Below, piece after piece: positions 13,037-25,141 of a DNA stretch of 64,000 bases. Numbering within the stretch: position 1 is the stretch's first letter; every line of letters starts with the position of its first letter. The translations under genes were made by a program, and so were the position numbers. Source of the stretch: Leucaena leucocephala (taxonomy: Eukaryota > Streptophyta > Magnoliopsida > Fabales > Fabaceae); the NCBI GenBank assembly GCA_037074615.1, contig CM073546.1, positions 10,347,501-10,411,500 of the forward strand. The letters run 5' to 3'. The notes under the pieces are model-generated. The model was not told the DNA's origin and searched no databases. It saw only the letters and a program-made list of their open reading frames with translations.

Positions 13037-15091
13037 GTTTGGCACATAAAACATCCAGCAACATAAGCATACAAGTTACAAGTTAACATAAGCATAAAAG
13101 TATCTTCTTGATATGTGGTTGCCTTCTTTGAACACACAATCAAATCCTAAACATCATATAATTATTCATTCATTATAATCTCAATTGACTAACCTTTCAT
13201 AATATTAAACTCAATTAACCACTTAACCCCTAACTTTCTCTATTTGTGGTTAATTGCCTTATCTTTTAAACTAACTTACATCTTAACTTGACCCTATATA
13301 ATTTTATCTTTTGAATCCATTTATCAACTTAGAATTTTGTAATTCTAGCTCCTTCATCAAATTTGGACATAAACAAAAAGAAGCATATAATTCTTTCAAA
13401 AATTCTCATTTTATTCTAATGCTTTCAATATTTGTTCCTCCACTTTTATCCAACACAATTTTTTATTTTAAAACCATTGGAAGCATCAAAATTATAAAAT
13501 TCAAAATACTGTTCATGTATGTGAATAGTAAAAGAGAAGATGATAAAATTTTTTTTTTAATTCCATTGATTCCAAGGTTCCAAACTTATTCAATCCTACA
13601 CAAAATCATCATAAAAATTCAATGGAAATATTAAAACCATGAAATTAATCTTTCTTGGACCTATATAGACCTAGGCTAAAAACCCTCGTCAAGGGATCTA
13701 AGGGAGAAATGAAGTTTCTAACCATTAAAACCTAGGTTCCATCCTTCCAAAACACTTAGAAATAAACTAGGAAGAATTGCTTACCTTGCCTTAGCTACCT
13801 TGGATCAAAGTCCCCTGGAAATCCTCTTTGAATTTTCTTGTAAAGGTTGAGTTTTAATTTGACAAGAGTTTCCCATTGTCTCTCTCTTGTGCCATGGTCT
13901 TGAACATAATAGGGTACTTATAGCCAAAACTTTGGCATCTTGGGACAAGATTATACCAACTTTTCCTAATTATTACATAGCCTTAATTTTGAATCTCATT
14001 GGTTTCTTAATTCCTTAATTACCATTATCTTAATTCTTACATTATTTTAATATATTTGAGCACATGCCATAACCCTTTCTTCCTTGTCATGGCTTCCACA
14101 TGGCGCCTTGCACATGAGGTGTGAGTCCCACTTGAAGAGTTTTGCTTCATGCAATCTTCTCCTTAAAGTTTCATTTTTATAAAAAAATTATAAAACATCC
14201 TAAATTGACTTGAGCTCTAAGACTTGCTTTTAGGCTTGTCTAAGCTTAAACCATGATTTTTGGCACACATTACAAGGCACTTCGTATACAAATATCCTCC
14301 AAATTACCTTTATTTTGAGATAAATTCTCTACACCTCTTTTTATGGTTTTGATATTTTTAAAAATTTGTTCTAATATAAAATAAATTTCCTAGAAAGGCT
14401 CATAATTTTCTGAGACCTAGAAGTTTTGATAAAAATTCTATACGTTTTCTCTAAATCCTTTATCGTTATCTTATTTTACCCTAAATTCTCTAATTAATTC
14501 TACAACATTCCTTTTGGACTTCTGTTAGTTTTATACATTTTAAGGTTTGAAAGATACTATACTAATTTCTAGACTTCATGAATTAATATCAATTTATCGG
14601 GACCTTAAATCAGAATTTTGAGATATATGCTTGGCCTAAATTCTATTATCTATTTATTGGTAAAATTTGGAACTGAAACATTTCTGGGTAATTTTGTGCC
14701 TTTTCTTGCTCAACTTTTCATAATTACACTTTTACCCCTAAATTTGGTAAAATTGTAGTTTAGTCCCTAAAATTGCCAAATTCCATTTTAGTCCCTTTAT
14801 ACCAAATTTAAAATTCTAATTTGGACCTTGAAATATCAAAACTCCATTTAGATCCTTGAACTTTTTACTATTTATAATTTAGTCCCTAGACTTTTATTAT
14901 TTACAGTTTAGTCCATCAACTTTCATTAATTGCAATTTAGTCCCTTTGGCTTTACAACTTTATACCTCATCTCTTTCTTTAGCTTAAAACTTATCTAATC
15001 ATTATCTTTTCTTTTGATTACCATCCAAATCCCTCTATAACCTCTTTTCTTTATCAATCTTTTATATATAGGGAAAATTTAGGATGTTACA
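13037..15091 (-). repeat. Second Ty3/gypsy LTR subfamily, minus strand, 3'-truncated
   Basis: On the minus strand the LTR starts at 15091 with TGTAACATCCTAAATTTTCCC and runs left through a phrase repeating 'AAATTGTAG/TTTAGTCCC' pyrimidine blocks (14740-14950) and the leader region near 13866. It breaks off near 13037. It shares its head and leader with the LTR at 19311 but differs from the Tekay-like LTR in its middle. Confidence 0.65.
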
Positions 15092-15275
15092 CTAATCGAT
15101 TAATAGAGTTTGCTTTATGTAAAGGAAAATAAGCTCTAAATAGATTAAACGAATAGACAATCGATTAATTGACTTATCTTTTCAATTTCAAAGAGCAACT
15201 TTATGACATTAATCGAACAACTAATCGATTAATAGACACTCTACCATTCTTATACATATAAGAAAAATTTGGGAT
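15092..15275 (-). repeat. LTR start fragment rich in TAATCGATTAAT dyads
   Basis: This piece directly adjoins the polypurine tract of the minus-strand gypsy internal region. Read on the minus strand it would be the first 184 bp of that element's 3' LTR, starting TATAATATCCCAAATTTTT. It contains TAATCGATTAAT-like palindromes near 15092, 15150 and 15225. The rest of the LTR is lost to the LTR piece at 13037-15091. Confidence 0.55.
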
Positions 15276-16075
15276 ATTATATTTCTACCTCTTTAAAATA
15301 AATTTCATCCTCAAAATTTAGTTCGTACTTTAGTTAAAACAACCTTGGATATAACTTCTCTTTCTATCCTCTTTTGCTTTATGACTAAGGCTCTAGTATC
15401 TATCTCTTATCTTGGCATCTGGCGAAGTACTCTCATCATTCGTGGAGCTTCTTATCTTTCTCATGCTGCTTGCTCCATTTTTCCTTTGTCAACTTAGTTA
15501 TAGTCGAAGTTTACTTCTTTCTATTTTCATCTGTCATCTATCTATCTGCTTATATTTATGGACAACTTAATATACTGGACTTGAGAGTAGTGTACATTTC
15601 TTTCATATATAATCTTCCAGAAATTTAAGGTAATTTTGGGGTCTCTGTCATATATCATACTTCTTATTATGAATCTCTTATTACGCATCATTTCTTGTGT
15701 ATTGTATATTTCTCATTACGCATTGTGAATATTTCATTACAGTTTTCTTTTTGTATTCTTATAATACTCTTTGACTAATAGCTTTGCCAGCTTTTAGGGA
15801 GGATCTTTTAAAATTTTCTATCTTCCTCCTAACATAAAATTGTAACTTGAATATTTTCTTTCATATCTTCTCTACTTAGATCTGATATAAGGATTTCAAT
15901 CCCTTACCTTTTATAACTCTTTCTAACTTTTCATAACTTTCTCATCACTTTTAAAATACTTTTTATCTAACTGTCTCTTTCTTTCTTTTGATTACGCTAT
16001 TTTGTTTTCATTCAATGCTAGCTAGCAATGTTGTTTCTCATTATTCTAGAACATCTTTCTAACTTTTACAACTCA

Positions 16076-16156
16076 ACACTATATTTTCCAGTGGGTCACC
16101 CATTCTGTACTTCTCTAGCCTAAGCATCTTTTAGTTAAGTTTGCTACTGGGTTAGG
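16076..16156 (-). other. 5S rRNA-like segment inside the gypsy element
   Basis: On the minus strand, CTTAACT...GATGCTTAGGC...AGAGAAGTAC...GATGGGTGACCCACTGG-like text follows the order of the plant 5S rRNA 3' half, which includes its internal promoter (A box to C box). It is diverged and lacks the 5' end. It is not a functional 5S gene. The same segment is present at the equivalent place in the plus-strand relative at 24418-24500. Confidence 0.5.
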
Positions 16157-17699
16157 GCTAGGTTACACTTCATATGGCTCTATGCCCCTATCATACTCTT
16201 TCTTATATAACTATGTTCTAACTTTATTCTACCTTAGACCTATTCTCTGGGTCTCTTTGGCTTTTTAATCTCTTCATTATCATCTAGAAGATCTATCTAC
16301 TTATACTTGTCTATTCTTAAGGCATATGGGGTTCTCTCTTATGTTCCTTAGGCATACTCCTACAATCTTTTGAATGCCAGTACTCAGATTTATACTTGGA
16401 CTCTGTCTTTATTTAAGAGGAATTAAGCTTAGTCTAGTGGCTACCTGGAAACATTATAAATACTCTATCTATATGAGTTAGTCAACACCTTGTCCTTAGT
16501 GAATGTATTATCAGAAAGATATCAAGTTGTCATATTTCCTCTTCTTTATGACTCACATTATCCTGTCCTTAGGCTAGGTTATTTCAAGACTTGGAATCAC
16601 CTGCTGTTACCCTAAGCCATTTCAGGAACTATCAGATTTTGGGATATTACTCCCTTATGAATCATGTTAGGACCAACTACAATTATTTTGAAAGACATCA
16701 ACCAATGAACTAGATTATAGGGTTAATTACTCCCTTTTATTGATAACTCTTCAGATAATTCTCTAGTACTATGTTCTATAGCCTATCTTACTTATCAGTA
16801 CTTCACGTAACCTCTTTGTTACTCAAGAATTCTTCTCAACTTTCTTTTGCCCTTGTGGCTTGCCACAGTTATTGCCATGTAGCCATATGTAATTCACCAT
16901 CGGTAATTGCCATTGGTATTTATTTTCTATTACGGTACTGTATAATAACTTCTCATTTTATCTTATCTGAATCTATACTCTTATTTGAGGAGCAATTTGT
17001 ATTATATGTAACTTTTATTTGAAGAGAGATCTCATCTAAATCTAGCTTTATCTGAGAGCCATCTATTTTAGATCCAACTCTTATATGAAGGGTGATCTAG
17101 AAGTAATTTCTTTACTATTGTTTGCTGTTCTTACTGTATATCATTTCTTTTAATAGAATTATAACACTATCATCTTCTTAGTACTTGATGTAACCTTACT
17201 ATAAGAAATGACCCTAAGTGCTATATTTATAATCTTGTAAAAATACCTGAGTAACCCTAAACATATAGCAAATGATTGTCCTACTTGCTGAGTTTGTCTG
17301 TTATTCTAAATACTTTCTATTACTATCCTGATCTTTGGTTTCTCATCTAACTGACTCTCATTATCTAATCTCAAACTTTTATCCCTATTTCAAACTAACT
17401 CTAATATTGGTCATAATTTCCATTCTAATCTTAATCTTAATCCTTGAGGATTAGCTAACACTAGCTACCTCATATATTTCTCTAATAATATAGAGCAAAA
17501 GTACTAGGTCTGAGGTAACTCTACTGTGTGCATGCCAGACATTATTATTCAAATATGCACAAGATACTATCACCCTTAAGCAAATAGGAATGATAGTAGA
17601 TAACTAATATAAAGCTTTAATTGCCCTATACAAATATTGCTATAAAAGGATGATTGGCGCCTGAATCACAAACCGTATTTACTTAGCGATTTTTTATCC

Positions 17700-18720
17700 A
17701 TATTGTCTCTTGGATTATCTCAGGCGACTTCCTTGCCTCTTTTTTGATCAGGGCAAACTTTTATCTGCATCTGGAATCTATTACCAATCGTATTTTGCAA
17801 ATATTCCTTGGCAAAATGTCCTAGCTTGCTGCACCTATAGTAACTTTCTCGATGTGCCAATCAAAGCCTCTCCCTATGGTCTTTACAATAACTCTTATAT
17901 CTGTTAAGCTCTGATTGCATGTTTGATCTCTTAGCTTACTATTTTCTTATTCTAAACCTTCTATTTATATTCTAACTTTTCCTACTTCTTATTACCTCTT
18001 CTAAAACTAAAGGTCCTTTGGAATATCACTATCAGAAACACTAAAAGGAGTTCATCTCTTATAGTTGCCTTTATATTTTCTTGACATTGCAAGTCACTCT
18101 CTATACTCTTGCATGTTACATGCCTCTACTATTCTATTGAACCTCTGTAACTACTTGGGAATATGTCTTTGTTGTAGCACAAAATTCAATCTGTGAGCTA
18201 ACTTCTCAATCATTCAACTCTCATTGTTTACTGGGATGAACTCGACTAAGTATTTATCAAAGGGTTCCTCTTAACTTGCTTTAACACTTTAACTTAGTCT
18301 CACACTCATATATATCTGATTGAGGATAATGTTTCTCATAAAATTGATGAAGAAAATATTCCTAGGTGAGTGGCCATTCTCTATCTATAGAGTAACTTGT
18401 GTATTATTTCCTATCTCTTAACCTCTTTCTTTGGTTGATACATGGCTATCGGTGCCTTCCATCCTATAAGACACTTTGACACTTTGGAAATCTCTTCCAA
18501 GTAATTAACCCAATTCTTTACCGTTTGGACATTTAATGTACCTTTGTATGCAAGTGAAATATATTTATGGAATTGTACATTCCATAGTTGGATACTATCT
18601 CCTTCCTCAACGGATCCTAATTATTTACTAGTTCTGGTCTGTTCTTGACCAGACTGGGGCTCCTTAATGACTTCTCTATCTAATCGTCATAAATTAGCAA
18701 CAACTGTTACTATAGCTGTC
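17700..18720 (-). pseudogene. Ty3/gypsy gag remnant with a damaged zinc knuckle
   Basis: Gag proteins coat element RNA and form the virus-like particle. On the minus strand the zinc knuckle is readable near 17805-17850 as YYRCSKLGHFAKEY. The family pattern is C-X2-C-X4-H-X4-C; here the first and last cysteines have become tyrosine. Upstream (18100-18720) the capsid-like part keeps phrases such as WVNYLEEISKVSK and AIAMYQ-like text, broken by many stops. The 23560-24260 gag remnant on the plus strand is its homologue. Confidence 0.6.
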
Positions 18721-18829
18721 ATGATAATAATATATCTTTCTCGTTCCTTGTAAACCTAAGTTACCTAGATCCCATATATCATCTTCTGCTATTACTCCTG
18801 CCATATGTAGTTCTCTACACTAGGTCTAC

Positions 18830-18977
18830 AAGTTTTTACATGATGGGGTTTCTTTATTTTAGGAATATTACCTCTCCATCTATTTACCATCACGTCTCTA
18901 GGCAAGTTTTTACATGATGGGGTTTCTTTATTTTAGGAATATTACCTCTCCATCTATTTACCATCACGTCTCTAGGC
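18830..18977. repeat. Perfect tandem duplication, 2 x 74 bp
   Basis: Copy one is 18830-18903 and copy two is 18904-18977. They are identical base for base, although the surrounding element is old. The duplication lies upstream of the gag remnant on the minus strand. Confidence 0.95.
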
Positions 18978-19310
18978 AATCCTTGATCTCATACTTATGA
19001 ACCTATTATTCAGGAAAGACTAACTTAATGAAGTCTTTTATAGTGTAGATCAACTCCTGACTATCCTACAGAGTATCTACTTCTGAACACCTTAAGCTAG
19101 TCTTATATATCCTAGGGCCTCACATATTTGTCTTGCCTGCACCCCATACTAAACCTCTATTTGATAAACTTTATTGAGGTTGGCATTTTTGTTCCCATCG
19201 TTACTGTAATGTCTAGTCTCTGCTCCTCAGAAATTCAAGTTAACAGAACAATTCTATTGCGTTCCCCTAACATTACCTTGAACTAACTCTTATGAATATA
19301 CAATGGTTAG

Positions 19311-21673
19311 TGTCATATCCTAATTTTTCCCTATCTATATAATACTGATAATAGAAAGATGTTTGGAAAGGATTATAGCGATGATCAGAAGGAATAATAA
19401 ATGTTAGATGAGTCTTGAAGGATGAGAATGACTAAAATGAAAAGTTTAAAGGTTCTACGGTGGGAAAACAAAAGTAGAAATAAACTTTAGGCCATTAAGT
19501 GTAATATAAAAAGTTGAGGGCTTAAAGTATAATTTTTAAAAGTTCAAGGGTAAAATGGTAATTATTGAAAGTTGAGTCAGAAAGTACCCAAAAATACCCA
19601 GAATCAGATTAGTCCCAAATTTTTCTAGTAAATAGAGAAAAGTATTCTGATCAGTTTAACGCAACACAGAATTCTGATGTGAGGTCCCAAAAAAATTATA
19701 TTAATTTTTGAAGAAAGGAAAATTAATACAGTATCTCTGGACCTTATAATCAGATGAAATTTGGCAGCAAATCCCTATAGTTAATATAAGAATTTATAAA
19801 ATTAACAGAGCTCAAAAAGGAGTTCTGTAAATTTTATTATGGAATTTATAGTGTATTAAAACACACGATAAATATGTTTCAGGGGAATTTCTTGGGAGTT
19901 TAACCTATGAAGGTAGTGGACCATGTAGAGAAAGTATGTGGGCCAGTAACTTTTTCTAATAAGTATGTGGGCTAGGGCTAATAAGGACCAAGAAAAATAT
20001 AAAATTATAAAAATACCACTAAGTATGCCCCTGTGTTATGTCATTTAGAGTCAGACGGAGGGCATTTTGGTTATTTGACTAAGGTTAGATGGTCAAGGAG
20101 AATTTCTAGAATAGTTGACCAAGGTTAGGGAAATACTCTAATGAGGTGTGAAAAGATAATAATGCCCTTTGAGAAATTAAAGTGAAATTAGACACCAATA
20201 AATAATCTTAAAGAAATATAGGGAATTTTTATCAGAACTTTTGGGTTTCAAAAAATTATGAGACTTTGCAGGGGAGTTATTTTATATGAGAATGAATTTC
20301 TAAAAATGTTAAAACCATTAAAAGAGGTGTCTAGCATTTATTTCAAAATCAGAATATTTTAAGGATACCTAGTAAAGGAAATACCTTGGAATGTGTGTCA
20401 AAAAATAAGGGGATGGATTTGGACAGCCAATATGGCGTCCCATAGGAAGCCCAATATTCCAAGTCCATGTTTTTGGGCCCTGAATACTTTATGCATATTA
20501 AAAAAAAAGAAAGGAAGTAAGAAACTTCATGAATGGAAAGGTGGCATAATGTGTATTGTTTCGGTCCCACCTAATGCGAATGGAAAGGAAGTAAGGGGTG
20601 GCATAATGTGTATTGTTTCGATACCAAAGTTCAAGCAAGCTAGAGATTAAAGGTAAGCAATCTATCCTAGCTTATTTTTCTTTGATTTGGGAGCTTGAAC
20701 TTAGGGTTTTTATGGAAGAAAGTTGAGTTTTCTCTAAGGTGTATATGCTGTCCAAAACCTTAGATTAAAGGAAAAAGATGAAATTAAAGTTAGAGTTATA
20801 TAATTGAAGCTTAAACAAGTTAGTTAATTGATTGGTTGTTGAATCAAGTTGATACTCTTGACTTTGCCATAGTTGAACTATTTAAGTTTTCACTATTTAT
20901 GATAGAAGGAGATGGAATTTCAATGATCTAATGCTTCCATTGAATTCATATGAGGATTTTATGTAGGATTGGATATGTTTTGAATCTTGGAAATATTAGA
21001 ATTTCAAGTTGTAGTTTTTGAAGTTCTTCTCTATTATTGTTCACTCATATGAACAGTGATTATAATTTCATAATTTTGATATTTTCAATGGTTTTAAAAT
21101 GAAAAGTTGTGTGGGATAAAGTAGAGAAACAAGTATAGGAAGCTTTGGAACAAATATGAGAATTTTTGGAAGAGTTATGCATATTTTTCAAATTTGTCTA
21201 GAACAATGCATAGGAGCTAGAATTTCATGATTCTAAGCTCATAAATGGATTCAAAAGGTGAAATTGTGTAGGTAAAGTCAAGACATCAATTGATTCAAAG
21301 ACCAAGTCTATTAACTAAGATTAAGGAAAATTAATGTAGTTGAATGAGCTCAATGTTCAAGAGGAAGTTAGATTGTAATGGATGAATGATTATGTGATGT
21401 TAGGATTTAATTGTGGACTCCAAGGAGGCAGCCACACATAAAAGAGAAGTGAGAAGAAAGAAGTAAGATAAAGTGAAAGAAAGTCAAGTATATGAGGTAG
21501 TAAACTTATCCTAAACTTGTATGTATTGAATGTTATGCTTGGTTATGCTATGGCTTTGTTGAATTGTGTTACATATGTGCTTATGATTGAAGATTTGTTT
21601 CTATGATTACTTTGGCCAATTGTATTTCATATGTTACATGGAAGCATGCACATTACACAATGTTAAGACTTTC
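19311..21673 (+). repeat. Second-subfamily gypsy LTR, plus strand, 3'-truncated
   Basis: It starts TGTCATATCCTAATTTTTCCC directly after the minus-strand internal region. It carries the leader region with a donor-like AAAGGTAAGC near 20650 and the post-leader text shared with 30060 and 62470. A 60-70-bp phrase with GGCATAATGTGTATTGTTTCG is partly duplicated at 20540-20625. It is cut at about 21674 by another LTR start. Confidence 0.65.
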
Positions 21674-22440
21674 TATCATATCCCAATTTTTAGGCCTAGA
21701 AGGCTAGTATGTAGCCTGAAAAGGGAAGGCTACTAGGTCCTATTCTGTAGGAGTCCCAGAAGCATACAAATGACATTTAGGGACTAAACTACAAGAAAGT
21801 GAAAATTCAGGGAAAATAGTGAAAGTCCCTATGGGCATAATGGAAAAGTAAGAGGTGTTTCTTGGGAACTGAGCCACCAGAGTACTTGGGCTTGGTTAGA
21901 AACCCAAGATAGCAATCCAAGAGTCAAAAAATGTAGGCCCAAGGATTATGGAGTTTAATAGGCATTAAAATAATGTTTTAGTACTTTTCTATAAAGTAAA
22001 GTTACCCTGTTAAGGATATAACTGGGAAAAGTGATCAGATATGACTGTAGGCCATGAGGTGGCATGAAAGGTGTCTTCATGGGACTAACAAGGTGCCACA
22101 TGGCATTATTACAGGAAAAGAAGAAAAGTTAAGGATACATGTCATGAGATTAGAAAAAGGAGAAAAAGTAAAAAGGACACGTGGCACAATCTCGGCCGTT
22201 CATTGCAAGAAAAGGCTCTAGAATTCTCTGGAGAGGCTGAGTTAGCTGGTGAGGTATCCTAAGGGCTCCACCAATTGTGCCACATAGCCCCTGAGGTGTC
22301 CCCTAAGGTGTCCTTGGATAATGTCATAATGGTGAGTCATCAAGGAGGATGATGTCATCGTGATGATGCAGGCAAAGCTTCTTGAGGAAGCTAAGCGATC
22401 TGAGCCATTCATCACGATTAGATCTGAGCCACTCATTCCA
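21674..22440 (+). repeat. LTR head fragment, plus strand, left arm of an inverted repeat
   Basis: It starts TATCATATCCCAATTTTTAGG and shows the same U3 beginning as the LTR at 25641. Its last 310 bp (22129-22438) are the left arm of a large inverted repeat with 23151-23448. Confidence 0.65.
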
Positions 22441-23460
22441 CCACCACTATATGCTTAGTAGCAAACAAAAACCATACAATGTATGCAACTATATGCTTGA
22501 TGTTACTATGTGTGTACTTAATGATCATGCTTGCATGATAATAATTTACATGCTTCCATGTTACTTAATTATAACGTATGGCCATAGCATAAAAAGAAAT
22601 AGATCATTACTTAATCATACATGCTTCACATTATCAAGGTAAGAAAACATCACATAAAACATCCAAGCAGTATAAGCATACAAGTAGGTAAGTCTACTAC
22701 CTGGCGTGTAGACTTTCCTTCCAACTCTTAGCCTTGTCTCTAAGGTCACTTCTTTTCATAAGTCAGAGCCTATACATAGCATAATAATATCTTTATTATT
22801 ATCCAGTATAGCTCTACTTAACTTATGCTTAAATAGGGGTAATATCCTTACTCTGACATTCCCCTAACTTTTTTCTCTCTTTAGCTACCTTTATTAATAG
22901 AGATATTTCTCTATTCTAACTATTAAGAGAAATCCTCTACTTTATTAGAGCAAGGACTAGATAACTTACTTATCTCATTCCTAAGTTTTGCTAAGTCCTT
23001 AAGCTCTTTGGACTTCTCCTGGCTCCGCTAGAACTCCTTTCTTTCTCTTCCTTCCTTTCTTTCTCTCTTTCTCTCTTCTTCTTCTTTTTTGGCTCTTGGC
23101 CATGGCTTTCCTTGAGGGAGGGGTAGCCTATTTATAGGTTAGTAGAGGTGGAATGAATGGCTCAGATCTAATCGTGATGAATGGCTCAGATCGCTTAGCT
23201 TCCTCAAGAAGCTTTGCCTGCATCATCACGATGACATCACCCTCCTCAATGGCTCACCAATATGATATCATCCAAAGACACCTTAGGGGGTATGTGGCAC
23301 AATTGGTAGGGCCCTTAGGATACCTCACCAGCTGACTTAGCCTCTCCAGAGAATTCTAGAGCCTTTTCCTGGAATGAGCGATCGAGATTGTGCCACGTGT
23401 CTTTTTTGCTTTTTCTCATTTTTCTAATCTCATGACATGTGTCCTTAATATCTTGATGTT
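22441..23460 (-). repeat. LTR fragment, minus strand, with right inverted-repeat arm
   Basis: The minus-strand LTR text matches 31000-31140 (leader and post-leader part) and the U3 of 21674-22440. It contains a TATA box at 23129-23137 (minus) and a pure pyrimidine tract at about 23031-23091. The arm 23151-23448 is the reverse complement of 22129-22438 at roughly 90 percent identity by eye. Confidence 0.65.
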
Positions 23461-23559
23461 CTCTAGATAAGATTATAGCAACTCATGTTCTCTAGGTACA
23501 AGAAAGAGTACCACTATCATGATACCCATAATATGAGCTGTTGTAATTTATGATGATTA

Positions 23560-24260
23560 GAAATAAGAGTCATCAAGTTGCGACAGTCTAGGTAGGAACA
23601 GACTAGGATAGTAGATAGGAAGGATTCACTAGGAATATACAATTCTGTAAATAGAATCTATTTGCATTAAAAGGTGCATTAAATGTTCAAGTATCAAAGA
23701 ATGGGATAAACAATTTGGAAGTGATCTCCAAAGTGATGAAGTGTCTTACAAAGTGAAAGGCATAGTTAGCTGACTGCCAGTTAGATAAAGATGTAAAGAA
23801 ATAGTACAAAGGTACATAATTTACTCTATGAAGATAGAAAATGATCTGCTTACCTATGAATCTTTTCTTGAGCAGTTTTATGAGAATAATTCTTCTCAGT
23901 CAAATAGAGATGAGCATGAGGCTAAGTTAAAGTGTTAAAGCAAGGAAAGAGAAACTCTCTGATACATACTTAGCCAAGTTTATCCACATGAATAGTGAGA
24001 ATGATTGAGAAGGTAACTCACAAATTGAATCCTATGCTGCAAGAGAGAATTTTTCCCAAGCATTTACAAAGGTTAATAAAGCAGTAAAGGCATGCAAGAT
24101 TATGGAAAGAAACTTTGTGATGTCCAGAAAAGATAAAGGCAACTCTGAAAGATGAATCATTTTGGTGTTTATGATAAGGATGTTCCAGACGACCTTCAGT
24201 TTTCAAAAGAGGCAATACGAAGTAGGAAAAATTTAGAATAAGGGCAAAATTTAAAATAGA
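23560..24260 (+). pseudogene. Ty3/gypsy gag remnant
   Basis: The capsid-like part of a gypsy gag is readable as FLEQFYENNSSQSNRDEHEAK near 23870-23930 and as KEREHTL-like text further on, with frequent stops and frame changes. The zinc knuckle seen in the minus-strand homologue is not visible here. It aligns over its length with the minus-strand gag at 17700-18720. Confidence 0.55.
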
Positions 24261-24417
24261 CAAGTATGAGTAGATAGATCCTTTAGATGAGAATAAAGAG
24301 ATTAAAAGGCCAGAGAGACCCAGAGAAGTGGGTATAAAGCAAAGTAAAGTTAGAACATGGTTCTATGAGAAAGAATATGCTAGCGCTCAGAGCTATGCAA
24401 AGTATAACCTAGCCTTT

Positions 24418-24500
24418 ACCCATCACTATACTTAACTGAAGGTGCTTAGGCCAGAGAAGTCTAGAGATGGGTGACTTACTAGGAAGTATAGTGTTAAGTC
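24418..24500 (+). other. 5S rRNA-like segment inside the gypsy element
   Basis: The stretch reads CCCATCA, CTTAACT, GGTGCTTAGGC, CAGAG, then GATGGGTGACTTACTAGGAAG and GTGTT, in the same order and spacing as the 3' two-thirds of plant 5S rRNA (about 70 percent identity by eye over roughly 65 bp). This covers the region of the polymerase III internal control elements. The 5' third and the terminator are absent, so it is not a working 5S gene. Confidence 0.5.
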
Positions 24501-24719
24501 ACAAGGATTAGAAAGATGTTATAGAAAGCTATTAGAAAGATGTTATAGAAAGCTATTAGAAAGATGTTATAGAAAGCTAAGAAAAAATGTTGCTAGCTAG
24601 CATAGTAAAAAAAGCATAACGTAATAAAAGAATAACACAAAAAGAAAGAATAGCATAAGTAGAGACTAGCATAACTGCTCAACAAAGAGAGAATAAGGGA
24701 CACTAGTATTCCTTTGTAC

Positions 24720-24900
24720 TAGTTCCAAACAAAGGAACTATATAGAAAGAAAGAGATAGAAAGAAAGAGAAAGAAAAGAAAGAGATAGTTAGATGAAAAG
24801 CATTTCCTTATATCAGTTCTAAGAAGAGGACTTGTGAAATGGAAAGAGATAGATAGATAGAGAGAAAGAGATAGATAGATAAAAAAGTATTCCAAGTAGT
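24720..24900. repeat. Purine-rich GATA/GAAA low-complexity tract
   Basis: Runs of AGAAAGAAAGAGATAG and AGATAGATAGAT dominate the plus strand. These are ordinary microsatellite-like tracts within the decayed element. Confidence 0.8.
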
Positions 24901-25141
24901 TAATTAAAATCCTAGCATATAGCAAAGTTTTAGAGAGCTAGATAGGAAAGAAATGGACACTACTTACAAGTCCATTATAGTGAGTTGTCTATAACTATGA
25001 GTAGATAGATAGATAATAGATAAGTAGTAGAAATAAGCAAAGTTTGACTCTGATTGAGTTGACTAAGAGAAAAAGAGTATAGCAACACAAGAAAAATATG
25101 AAGTTTCATAGATGTTGAGAGTACTCCACCAACTGCCAAGA

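Larger units (their letters stand above)
15276..19310 (-). mobile_element. Decayed gag-only Ty3/gypsy internal region, minus strand
   Basis: On the minus strand the region ends at 15276-15310 with the typical gypsy 3' phrase (AATTTTGAGGATGAAATTT, then AAAGAGGTAGAA) immediately before an LTR start. A gag remnant lies at about 17700-18720 and a 5S rRNA-like piece at 16076-16156. I could not see a YxDD reverse transcriptase box or integrase motifs in the 2.4 kb between gag and the polypurine tract, which suggests a non-autonomous derivative. Heavy decay leaves open that pol is present but unrecognisable. A shorter relative lies on the plus strand at 23461-25141. Confidence 0.6.
23461..25141 (+). 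mobile_element. Decayed gag-only Ty3/gypsy internal region, plus strand
   Basis: A shorter homologue of the minus-strand region at 15276-19310 holds a gag remnant, a 5S-like piece (24418-24500), three tandem GAAAGATGTTATAGAAAGCTA-like units (24530-24580), purine-rich low-complexity DNA, then an LTR start at 25142. Only about 650 bp separate the 5S-like piece from the LTR, and no pol domain is visible. The polypurine tract seen in the other copy is missing; the text jumps from GCCAAGAT straight into the LTR. Confidence 0.55.

Noticed and set aside
13311..13634. 107-codon plus-strand frame
   Set aside because: Antisense to the minus-strand LTR; the related pieces at 35141-35350 and 25856-26240 show the same shadow frame broken at different points.
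22242..22436. Two near-identical small frames (with 23153-23335) that look like a gene pair
   Set aside because: They are the two arms of the LTR inverted repeat read in opposite directions, not genes.
24418..24500. A functional 5S rRNA gene
   Set aside because: The 5' third and terminator are missing and the match is only partial; kept as a 5S-like segment.
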